Of a stretch of 6,485 nt of DNA, positions 1 to 5,954 are shown piece by piece. The stretch is from Pseudomonadota bacterium. Lineage in GTDB: Bacteria > Pseudomonadota > Gammaproteobacteria > Xanthomonadales > Rhodanobacteraceae. The notes under the pieces are model-generated. The model did not search any database. It worked only from the letters and a program-made list of their open reading frames with translations, and was not told the DNA's origin. A program made the position numbers and the translations under genes. Position 1 is the first letter of the stretch. Every line of letters begins with the position of its first letter. The stretch covers positions 1 to 6,485 of the forward strand of contig JANXVS010000493.1 in NCBI GenBank assembly GCA_025351555.1, read 5' to 3'.

Positions 1-1
1 C

Positions 2-1546
2 GAGCGCGAAATGGCCGACGCGTTGTCCGAAGTGCTCGGCCTGCCACTGCTCAGTGCAAAGGATTGTCCGGAATCGCCGCCGCCAAACGTGCAGATGTCG
101 GTGCGTTTCCTCAAGCAGTATCACGTCGTGCCGATCGGCGAGAGCGATAACTCCGTGAGCCTGCTGGTGGCCGATCCCGCCGACCGCTATCCGTTGCAGG
201 CGGTCGAACTGGCGATCGGCAAACAGGTTGAAGTGAAGGTCGGCTTCCGCTCCGAGATCGACGATCTGATCGAACGTTATTACGGGACCGGGCGTTCGGC
301 GATGGGCGCGATCGTGGAAAACCTTACCGATGATAACGCGCGCAGCGAAGACGACATCGAGCATCTGCGCGATCTGGCTTCCGAAGCGCCGGTCATTCGC
401 CTGGTCAATCTCGTCATCCAGCGTGCAGTCGAGCAGCGTGCGTCGGATATTCATATCGAACCGTTCGAGAGTCGCCTCAAGGTGCGCTACCGCATCGACG
501 GCGTGTTGCTCGAAGCCGAATCGCCGCCGGCGGCATCAACCGCTGCGGTGATTTCTCGCGTGAAGATCATGGCGAAGTTGAACATCGCCGAGCGCCGCCT
601 GCCGCAGGACGGTCGCATCCCGCTGCGCGTGCAGGGCAAGGAACTGGACTTGCGCGTATCGACCGTGCCGACCAGCTTCGGCGAATCAGTGGTCATGCGA
701 ATTCTCGATCGCGAATCGGTCGTGTTCGATTTTCACAAGCTCGGCTTCACTGACGAATTCCTGCCGCAGTTCACCAAGGTGCTGGAGCTGCCGCACGGTA
801 TACTTTTGGTCACCGGCCCCACTGGATCGGGCAAAACCACCACGCTTTATACGGCGTTGAGCAAGCTCAACACTCCGAACGTGAAAATCATCACGGTCGA
901 GGATCCGGTTGAATACCAGATCGAAGGCATCAACCAGATCCAGGCCAAGCCGCAGATCGGGCTGGATTTCGCGCATGCTCTGCGCTCGATCGTGCGCCAG
1001 GATCCGGACATCATCATGATCGGCGAAATGCGCGATCTGGAAACAGCCAAGATTGCGATCCAGTCCGCGCTGACAGGTCACTTGGTATTGTCGACTCTGC
1101 ACACCAACAACGCCGCCGGTGGCATCACGCGCATGCTCGATATGGGCGTGGAGGATTACCTGCTCACGTCGACCGTCAACGGCATTCTCGCCCAGCGTCT
1201 GGTGCGGCGCCTGGATGCCGAACACGCGCAACGCTACGAGGCGATGCCCGAGGTGGTTGAGGAATTCGGTTTGCGCCGTTTCCAGCCCGAGGGAAAAGTG
1301 CAATTGTATAAACCGATGCCGTCTGCGCTCACCGCGACCGGCTATCACGGCCGCACCACGATCATGGAATTTCTGGTGATGAGCGATCCGATCCGGCGCC
1401 TGGTCATGCAGCATGGCGACATGGGCAAGATCGAGGAGCAGGCCAAAGCCGAAGGCATGCGTACGATGTACGAGGACGGCCTGGTGAAGGCTATGCAGGG
1501 CACAACCACGATTGAGGAAGTGCTGCGGGTCACGCAGGAAAGCTGA
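2..1546 (+). CDS. gspE: Type II secretion system ATPase GspE (5' partial)
   Basis: This is the cytoplasmic hexameric ATPase that powers pseudopilus assembly, docking to GspL and acting on GspF. The frame is open from the first bases of the window. The Met at base 11 falls inside an N-terminal domain helix (preceded by Glu-Arg-Glu), so the true start lies upstream, probably by some tens of residues. Counting from that Met (511 residues): N-terminal GspL-binding-type domain to about 95; a conserved SDIHIEP stretch at 145-151; Walker A GPTGSGKTT at 269-277; Asp box ITVEDPVEY at 294-302; Walker B-type DPDIIMIGEMRD at 331-342; His box with TGHLVLSTLHTN at 355-366; QRLVRR at 395-400. The C-terminal tetracysteine zinc motif normal in GspE is absent, although the GY.GR element that follows it remains at 444-448. 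The stop overlaps the gspF start by one base. PilB or MshE are alternatives on sequence alone, but the operon settles the call as GspE. Confidence 0.97.
   Translation, partial: EREMADALSEVLGLPLLSAKDCPESPPPNVQMSVRFLKQYHVVPIGESDNSVSLLVADPADRYPLQAVELAIGKQVEVKVGFRSEIDDLIERYYGTGRSAMGAIVENLTDDNARSEDDIEHLRDLASEAPVIRLVNLVIQRAVEQRASDIHIEPFESRLKVRYRIDGVLLEAESPPAASTAAVISRVKIMAKLNIAERRLPQDGRIPLRVQGKELDLRVSTVPTSFGESVVMRILDRESVVFDFHKLGFTDEFLPQFTKVLELPHGILLVTGPTGSGKTTTLYTALSKLNTPNVKIITVEDPVEYQIEGINQIQAKPQIGLDFAHALRSIVRQDPDIIMIGEMRDLETAKIAIQSALTGHLVLSTLHTNNAAGGITRMLDMGVEDYLLTSTVNGILAQRLVRRLDAEHAQRYEAMPEVVEEFGLRRFQPEGKVQLYKPMPSALTATGYHGRTTIMEFLVMSDPIRRLVMQHGDMGKIEEQAKAEGMRTMYEDGLVKAMQGTTTIEEVLRVTQES
1536..1542 (+). 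promoter_or_regulatory. Ribosome binding site for gspF
   Basis: AGGAAAG inside the end of gspE contains a good Shine-Dalgarno core (AGGA at 1536-1539). It sits six bases before the ATG at 1546. It supports that start, which overlaps the gspE stop as TGATG. Confidence 0.6.
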
Positions 1547-2763
1547 TGGCCTTGTACCACTACAAAGCCGTCACCTCTGCCGGAGAAATTCTCGAAGGCC
1601 AGATGGATGTTGCCTCAAACGACGAGGTGATCGCCAAGCTGCAGGACGCGGGGAATATCCCGTTGGCTGTGCGCGAGGCCAGCGCCGGCGGCGGCAACAG
1701 CGCGTTTGGCGGGCTGTTCAAGCGTGCGGCGATGAATGCGGCGCAAGTGCTGCAATTCACCCAGCAGCTGGCGACGCTGCTCGGCGCCGGCCAGCCGCTG
1801 GATCGCGCGCTGCAGATTCTGCTGGAACTGCCCGAGAGTGAAAAAGCGCGACGCACTCTGGAGCGTATCCGCGATCATGTGCGCAGTGGCTCACCGCTGT
1901 CCGATGGTCTGGAAGCCGAGCCTGGCGTGTTTTCCAAACTCTACGTCAACATGGTGCGCGCCGGCGAAATCGGTGGCTCGCTCGATGCGACGCTGTTGCG
2001 CTTGGCCAACTATCTTGAGCGTTCCAAGGCGCTGAAGGAAAGCGTGATCAACGCGATGATCTATCCGGCCATCCTGGTCTTGATGGTATTCGCTGCGCTG
2101 TTCGTGTTGTTGGTGTTCGTGGTGCCGCAGTTCATGCCGATGTTCAAGGACATGAACGTCGAGCTGCCGATGATCACCAAGATCGTGCTGTTCGTTGGCA
2201 CCACATTGCGCGACTGGTGGTGGCTGCTCGGCATCGGAATTTTCGCGCTGATTGTTTTGCTGCGGCGGCAGTTGGCGAACCCGCCAACGCGGCTCGTGTT
2301 CGATGCGCGGTTGCTGACCATGCGCGTGTTCGGGCCGCTGGTATCCAAGCTGGAAACTGCACGTCTGGCGCGCACTCTGGGAACTTTGCTCAAGAATGGC
2401 GTTCCCTTATTGACCGCGCTCGGTATCGGTCGCAACGTGCTCGGCAATAGTGCGTTGGCCGAAGCGGTCGACAAGGCGACCGAAGAAGTCAAGACCGGCG
2501 GCGGTCTGGCCTTCGCCCTGTCGCAGAGCAAACGCTTTCCGAAGCTCGCCGTGCAGATGGTCAGCGTTGGCGAGGAATCCGGTGCGCTCGACGACATGCT
2601 GCTGAAAGTTGCCGATACTTTTGACGTGGACGTCAAGAACACCGTGGATCGTCTGCTCGCCGCCCTAGTGCCGGTAATGACCGTGCTGATGACCGGCATG
2701 GTCGCAGTCATCATGATGGCGATCCTGCTGCCGATTCTGAACATCACCAGTTCCATACAATGA
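1546..2763 (+). CDS. gspF: Type II secretion system inner-membrane platform protein GspF
   Basis: This is the polytopic inner-membrane protein at the base of the T2SS, thought to couple GspE motion to insertion of pseudopilin subunits. At 405 residues it has the usual family length. The N-terminus MALYHYKAVTSAGE is typical of GspF/PilC. Two repeated cytoplasmic T2SSF helical domains are seen at about 66-170 and 267-370, each with the repeat signature near its end (VRAGEIGGSLD at 137-147, VGEESGALDD at 341-350). Hydrophobic segments lie at about 172-195 (ending FVVPQF), 222-240 (starting WWW) and 371-397. The protein ends PILNITSSIQ, close to family consensus. The start is supported by an AGGA ribosome binding site and the one-base overlap with gspE, suggesting coupled translation and matched amounts of the two partners. 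No truncation or odd residues were noticed. Confidence 0.97.
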   Translation: MALYHYKAVTSAGEILEGQMDVASNDEVIAKLQDAGNIPLAVREASAGGGNSAFGGLFKRAAMNAAQVLQFTQQLATLLGAGQPLDRALQILLELPESEKARRTLERIRDHVRSGSPLSDGLEAEPGVFSKLYVNMVRAGEIGGSLDATLLRLANYLERSKALKESVINAMIYPAILVLMVFAALFVLLVFVVPQFMPMFKDMNVELPMITKIVLFVGTTLRDWWWLLGIGIFALIVLLRRQLANPPTRLVFDARLLTMRVFGPLVSKLETARLARTLGTLLKNGVPLLTALGIGRNVLGNSALAEAVDKATEEVKTGGGLAFALSQSKRFPKLAVQMVSVGEESGALDDMLLKVADTFDVDVKNTVDRLLAALVPVMTVLMTGMVAVIMMAILLPILNITSSIQ

Positions 2764-2770
2764 GATAATT

Positions 2771-3235
2771 ATGGATATGTATAAAATGTCACCGCGCGCT
2801 CTGCGTTCGATCAATCAGCGCACTTTCGCTGCGCGCCAGCGCGCCGCAGGTTTTACCTTGATCGAAATGATCGCGGTACTGGTGCTGATCGGCATCGTCA
2901 TGGCGATCGTCGGCGGCAAGGTGATGCAGAATTTCCAGAGTGGCGAATACAAAGCCGGCGTCGCGGGCGTGCATTCGCTGGAGATGAAGGTGCAGGCGTA
3001 CATGCTCGACAACGGCTCAGCGCCGCCAAACCTGAACGATCTGGTCACGCGTCCCGGCAACGCCACGAACTGGAACGGGCCATATGCGAAGCCCGGCGAT
3101 CTGAAGGATCCGTTCCAGCATCCGTTCTTCTACAAGGCGCCCGGCGAGCACGGCGATTTCGACATCATCTTCTACGGCAAGGATGGTGCAACGGGCGGTG
3201 ACGCTCTTAACAAAGACTACGGTAACTGGGAGTAA
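2771..3235 (+). CDS. gspG: Major pseudopilin GspG
   Basis: This is the major subunit of the T2SS pseudopilus, inserted in the inner membrane as a prepilin, cleaved and N-methylated by the prepilin peptidase, then polymerised in the periplasm. The 154 residues split into a basic 27-residue leader ending AAG and a mature protein of 127 residues starting FTLIE, with Glu5 present. The hydrophobic helix (28-47) is followed by a globular domain with GspG hallmarks: YMLDNG at 77-82, NWNGPYAK at 100-107, KDPF at 112-115, PGEHGDFDI at 124-132 and a C-terminal GKDG...GGD..NKDYGNW loop. Asp138, Asp144 and Asp149 fit the family calcium-binding loop. Mature position 22, usually Pro in GspG, is Gly. In-frame ATGs at 2771, 2777 and 2786 are all possible starts. 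The first is chosen because GAG (2762-2764) lies six bases upstream. It begins seven bases after gspF. Confidence 0.96.
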   Translation: MDMYKMSPRALRSINQRTFAARQRAAGFTLIEMIAVLVLIGIVMAIVGGKVMQNFQSGEYKAGVAGVHSLEMKVQAYMLDNGSAPPNLNDLVTRPGNATNWNGPYAKPGDLKDPFQHPFFYKAPGEHGDFDIIFYGKDGATGGDALNKDYGNWE

Positions 3236-3243
3236 GCCGCGCG

Positions 3244-3729
3244 GTGCGTCGCAGCGGCGAACGATTCATGCGTCACGTGCGCGCCGGCCAGCGGGGCTTC
3301 AGCCTGATCGAGATGGTCGCGGTCATCGTCCTGATCGGAATTGCGATCAGTGTGGTATCGCTGTCGTTTTCCAAGAGTATGAGCAACGCCCGGATTCAGG
3401 CAGCCAGCCGCGATCTGGTCGCCGCGCTGCGCTACACGCGTGGCCAGGCGATCGTGAAAGGGCAGCAGACGGCGCTGGATCTTGATCTGCAGAACAATAC
3501 CTACCAGGCGCCCGGACGCGCCCTGATCAAGCTTCCGGCCGAGATGCACATGACCCTGCTCACCGCCGATAGTGAACAGACCAGTTCCATGTCGGGGCGC
3601 ATCCGCTTTTTTCCGGATGGCGCTTCGACTGGTGGCCACATTTCGGTCTTCATGGGCCAGCGCGAGTGGCGCATCAACGTCAGCTGGCTCACCGGGCAGG
3701 TTGTGCGCGAAGAAGTTGCGGCGCGTTAG
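3244..3729 (+). CDS. gspH: Minor pseudopilin GspH
   Basis: This is a minor pseudopilin of the T2SS, thought to link the GspI-J-K tip complex to the GspG fibre. From the GTG at 3244 it is 161 residues, with a leader ending RG at 17-18 and a mature N-terminus FSLIE (Glu5 present), followed by a hydrophobic helix at about 19-41. The globular part carries GspH-family signatures: RDLVAALRYTRGQAI at 56-70, and RFFPDGASTGGHISV at 121-135. The start is uncertain. The GTG has GGGAG (3228-3232) eleven bases upstream and sits eight bases after the gspG stop. An in-frame ATG at 3268 would give a more usual 10-residue leader but has no clear ribosome binding site. FimT-type pilins share this fold, but the operon position makes GspH the best call. 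Confidence 0.92.
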   Translation: MRRSGERFMRHVRAGQRGFSLIEMVAVIVLIGIAISVVSLSFSKSMSNARIQAASRDLVAALRYTRGQAIVKGQQTALDLDLQNNTYQAPGRALIKLPAEMHMTLLTADSEQTSSMSGRIRFFPDGASTGGHISVFMGQREWRINVSWLTGQVVREEVAAR

Positions 3730-3772
3730 TTGTTTTGTATAGTTTTTCATTAGTGGAATTCTGAACCAGATC
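3730..3772 (+). other. AT-rich gspH-gspI spacer
   Basis: This is the only sizeable non-coding gap in the window: 43 bases with 13 G/C (30 %), against roughly 60 % GC around it. A T-rich run with TATAGT at 3738-3743 resembles a sigma-70 -10 element, but no good -35 element is seen at the right distance. No hairpin or terminator was found. A stop codon (TAG at 3740) in the gspI frame prevents the gene from extending further upstream. Confidence 0.7.
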
Positions 3773-4330
3773 ATGCTGCGTTTTCGCTCGCCAATCCGCA
3801 TGCCGCCGTCGCGACAGGCCGGCTTCACTCTGATCGAACTGGTCGCGGCCTTCGTGATCTTTGCGCTCGGCTTCGGCGTGCTGTTGCAGATCTTGAGCGG
3901 CTGCCTGCACACCACGGCGCAATCGGCCGACTACACCCGGGCGTCGTTGTGGGCGCAATCGCTGCTGGATGTCCAGGGCGTTGGCGAGACTTTGCGCGAA
4001 GGCGACGACAGCGGGAATTTCGACGACAAGTACAGTTGGCGACTGCGTGTGGGCAAGATCCAGCCGCCGGAAGAGCCGCAGGCAGCCACGCCGCCAGCAG
4101 GAAATCAGGCAGCAGGAAATCAGAATGGGCAGGCAGCGGTTATGACGCCGGTGGCCAGCAACATCGATCTGTACCAGCTCGAATTGGTGGTGAGCTGGGG
4201 CAGCTACTACATGACCCACAATGCGCGCTTCGTCACCCTGCGCGCAGTCACGCCGGACAACGGCCAGGCCCAAGCGGCGGGCGGCCAGTTCTTGCCGAGC
4301 ACCCCGGCGCGGCGACGTGCCAAACCATGA
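3773..4330 (+). CDS. gspI: Minor pseudopilin GspI
   Basis: This is a minor pseudopilin that in characterised systems forms the tip complex with GspJ and GspK and nucleates fibre assembly. From the ATG at 3773 it has 185 residues. A basic leader of 17 ends QAG, then comes FTLIE with Glu5 at residue 22 and a hydrophobic helix to about 40. The following ASLWAQSLLDVQGVGE (57-72), WRLRV (89-93) and YQLELVVSWG (134-143) match the small GspI fold. Between them, about residues 98-125 form a Pro/Ala/Gln/Asn-rich linker holding a tandem repeat (AGNQ twice), and the C-terminus (160-185) is also low-complexity. It is therefore longer than a typical GspI of about 120-130 residues. No ribosome binding site is obvious. 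An ATG at 3800 would give an 8-residue leader. The gene ends in an ATGA overlap with gspJ. Confidence 0.9.
   Translation: MLRFRSPIRMPPSRQAGFTLIELVAAFVIFALGFGVLLQILSGCLHTTAQSADYTRASLWAQSLLDVQGVGETLREGDDSGNFDDKYSWRLRVGKIQPPEEPQAATPPAGNQAAGNQNGQAAVMTPVASNIDLYQLELVVSWGSYYMTHNARFVTLRAVTPDNGQAQAAGGQFLPSTPARRRAKP
4095..4124 (+). repeat. 15-bp in-frame tandem repeat in gspI
   Basis: Two adjacent copies of CAGCAGGAAATCAGR (4095-4109 and 4110-4124) differ only in the last base. Because the unit is five codons long the frame is kept. It encodes AGNQ at residues 109-112 and again at 114-117 of GspI, inside a low-complexity loop. Confidence 0.9.
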
Positions 4331-5037
4331 TCAGTGCTGCCATGATCGGCGCTGCGCCAATGCGCCACGGCGCGCGGGGGTTTTCCCTGCTGGAGGTGCT
4401 GCTGGCCATCATCCTGCTTGGGCTGCTCATCGCCGGCGCGTACAGCGGCATCCATGCGGCGGCCAATGCGATGCGGGCGGGTGAAGCGGCGATCGATCGC
4501 GCCGATCGCCTGCGCACCGCGCAGGAATTCTTGCGCCATCAACTCAGCCGCATTCTGCCGCTGACCTGGGCCCAGAACCAGGATGGTACGACCAAGGTGT
4601 TCGAAGGCAAGCGTGATTTCATGCGCTTCGTCGCGCCGATGCCGGGCTATCTGAGCCGCGGCGGCCCGTATGTGCAAACCCTGGAACTGGCGCGCGGCAA
4701 GGACGGCCTGCAATTGCGCTTCGCCGATACGATGCTCAACGGATTCGATGTGGATAAATCCAGAAGCGGCGATGTTGAGCCCGTAGTGCTGCTCGATCAC
4801 ATCCGCGATGGCCGCTTCGAATACCAAACTTTGGACGAGCAGGGCAAGCTTGCCGGTTGGAGCAGCGACTGGCCCGATGCGGCCGTCACGCCGTTGCTGG
4901 TACGCATCCAGCTGAGCATGCAGCCCGGCATCCAGATGCCCTGGCCGGTGCTCGACGTGCCCTTGATGCTCAATGCCGGCGCGGTGCGGGCGCTACCGGT
5001 CCGGCGCACCGTGATCCGTCCGGGAGCGGACGGATGA
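4327..5037 (+). CDS. gspJ: Minor pseudopilin GspJ
   Basis: This minor pseudopilin is a partner of GspI and GspK in the pseudopilus tip. It has 236 residues from the ATG at 4327: a leader of 18 ending ARG, mature FSLLE (Glu5 at residue 23), a hydrophobic helix at about 19-40, then a soluble domain. Family-like features are the amphipathic stretch RTAQEFLRHQLSRILPL (63-79), VFEGKRDFMRFVAPMPGYL (91-109), RGGPYVQTLEL (111-121) and the paired strands LLDHIRDGRFEY (155-166) and PLLVRIQLSM (189-198). The length is normal for GspJ. In-frame ATGs at 4342 and 4360 are alternative starts. The first is preferred because it makes an ATGA overlap with the gspI stop, like the two junctions that follow, although no Shine-Dalgarno sequence is visible. 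Confidence 0.93.
   Translation: MISAAMIGAAPMRHGARGFSLLEVLLAIILLGLLIAGAYSGIHAAANAMRAGEAAIDRADRLRTAQEFLRHQLSRILPLTWAQNQDGTTKVFEGKRDFMRFVAPMPGYLSRGGPYVQTLELARGKDGLQLRFADTMLNGFDVDKSRSGDVEPVVLLDHIRDGRFEYQTLDEQGKLAGWSSDWPDAAVTPLLVRIQLSMQPGIQMPWPVLDVPLMLNAGAVRALPVRRTVIRPGADG
5022..5026 (+). promoter_or_regulatory. Ribosome binding site for gspK
   Basis: GGGAG within the last codons of gspJ lies seven bases before the ATG at 5034. It fixes the gspK start there rather than at the in-frame ATG at 5052, or at the much longer open frame that begins upstream inside gspJ. Confidence 0.6.
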
Positions 5038-5954
5038 CGCTGCTGCAAGCCATGTCTGCGCGCAGGCGTCAGCGCGGTGTGGCGCTGATCCTGGTGCTGT
5101 GGGTCATTGCGCTGATGAGCGTGCTGCTCGGCAGCTTCGCCCTGATCGCGCGCACCGAAAACCTGCAAGCCCGGCATCTGCTGGATGCCACGACCGCGCG
5201 CTACGCCGCCGAGGCGGGGTTGGAGCGCGCGGTATACGAATTGCAGCAATCCGATCCACTCACGCGCTGGGTCGGTGATGGCCGCCCCTACGAGTTCGTC
5301 TTCGACAACGCTCAGGTGCATGTCGAGCTCACCGAAGAAACCGGCAAGATCGATATCAACAGCGCCGACGATACCCTGCTGCAATCGCTGTTTGTTTCCG
5401 TGGGCGCCAGTAGCGATCAGGCCGTCGCGCTGGCCGCCGCGATCCAGGATTGGCGCGATCCCGACGACGCCGCACTCCCCAATGGCGCCGAGGCTGCCGA
5501 TTACAAGTCGGCGGGCTTGGCCTACGTCCCGCGCAACGCGCCGTTCCAGACCGTCTCGGAAGTGCAGCAGGTGCTTGGCATGAACTATGAGCTGTACGCT
5601 CGGATCGAGCCGGCCATCACTATTTATGGCAGCGGTACTGCGCCGAATGCGGCCTATGCGCCGCTGCAGGCCCTGCTCGCGCTGCCGGGCATGACCCCGG
5701 ATCTGGCGCAGCAGTTGATCGCCGCACGCCAACAAGTTCAACCCGGCCAGCCCGGCGCAGCCGGCTTGACCTTGCCCGATGGTACCCCGATCGTGGCGAA
5801 TGCCGGCGGGAACACGTACACTGTCAAATCGCGTGCCACGCTTGCGAACGGCGCCAGCACCGTGCTCGATGCCAGTATCCGCTTGGGCGGAGTCGGCGCC
5901 GCCGGAAGGCCTTACACCGTGCTGCGCTGGCGCGACGACGAGCAATCCCGATGA
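5034..5954 (+). CDS. gspK: Minor pseudopilin GspK
   Basis: This is the largest minor pseudopilin, capping the pseudopilus tip on GspI-GspJ. The 306 residues begin with a basic leader MTLLQAMSARRRQRG, then a mature start VALIL and a hydrophobic helix to about 38. Position 5 of the mature protein is Leu, not Glu, which is the normal exception for GspK and fits a subunit at the very tip. Then come the family signatures: RYAAEAGLERA (56-66), ETGKIDINSA (102-111), AAIQDWRDPDD (135-145, the DW.D element of the helical domain), GLAYVPRNAPFQTVSEV (161-177) and VLGM (180-183). A Gly/Pro/Gln/Asn-rich loop at about 232-260 precedes the last strands (TYTVKSRATL, 261-270). The protein ends PYTVLRWRDDEQSR. 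The gene overlaps gspJ and gspL by ATGA at both ends. Confidence 0.95.
   Translation: MTLLQAMSARRRQRGVALILVLWVIALMSVLLGSFALIARTENLQARHLLDATTARYAAEAGLERAVYELQQSDPLTRWVGDGRPYEFVFDNAQVHVELTEETGKIDINSADDTLLQSLFVSVGASSDQAVALAAAIQDWRDPDDAALPNGAEAADYKSAGLAYVPRNAPFQTVSEVQQVLGMNYELYARIEPAITIYGSGTAPNAAYAPLQALLALPGMTPDLAQQLIAARQQVQPGQPGAAGLTLPDGTPIVANAGGNTYTVKSRATLANGASTVLDASIRLGGVGAAGRPYTVLRWRDDEQSR

Noticed and set aside
686..1414. A 242-codon minus-strand open frame opposite gspE
   Set aside because: It lies wholly antisense to the conserved ATPase core, has shadow-like composition, and shows no family resemblance.
2735..2769. Possible promoter before gspG (TACAAT at 2756-2761, GATAAT at 2764-2769)
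   Set aside because: No acceptable -35 element lies at 16-18 bases, and transcription would start at or inside the first gspG codons.
2852..3354. Similar nucleotide stretches at the N-terminal helices of gspG and gspH
   Set aside because: This reflects shared ancestry and constraint on the pseudopilin helix, not a recent duplication. The rest of the two genes does not match.
3217..3915. A 232-codon minus-strand open frame across gspH and the start of gspI
   Set aside because: It covers two clear pseudopilin genes on the other strand and has no recognisable motif.
3949..4326. Upstream in-frame extension of gspJ into gspI, starting at ATG 3949
   Set aside because: It would put about 126 unrelated residues before a proper prepilin leader. 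The ATG at 4327 gives a normal leader and cleavage site.
4376..4387. Short GGGG-TTTT-CCC inverted repeat near the start of gspJ
   Set aside because: It encodes the conserved GFSL cleavage region, the stem is only three to four pairs, and no U-tract follows in a terminator position.
4857..5033. Upstream in-frame extension of gspK into gspJ
   Set aside because: The added residues are Arg/Ala/His-rich shadow sequence, and the ATG at 5034 has a well-placed GGGAG and gives a normal leader.
4797..5945. A 382-codon open frame on the minus strand opposite gspK
   Set aside because: It mirrors gspK with no recognisable domain and is rich in Arg, Gln, His and Gly, as expected for antisense of GC-rich coding DNA.
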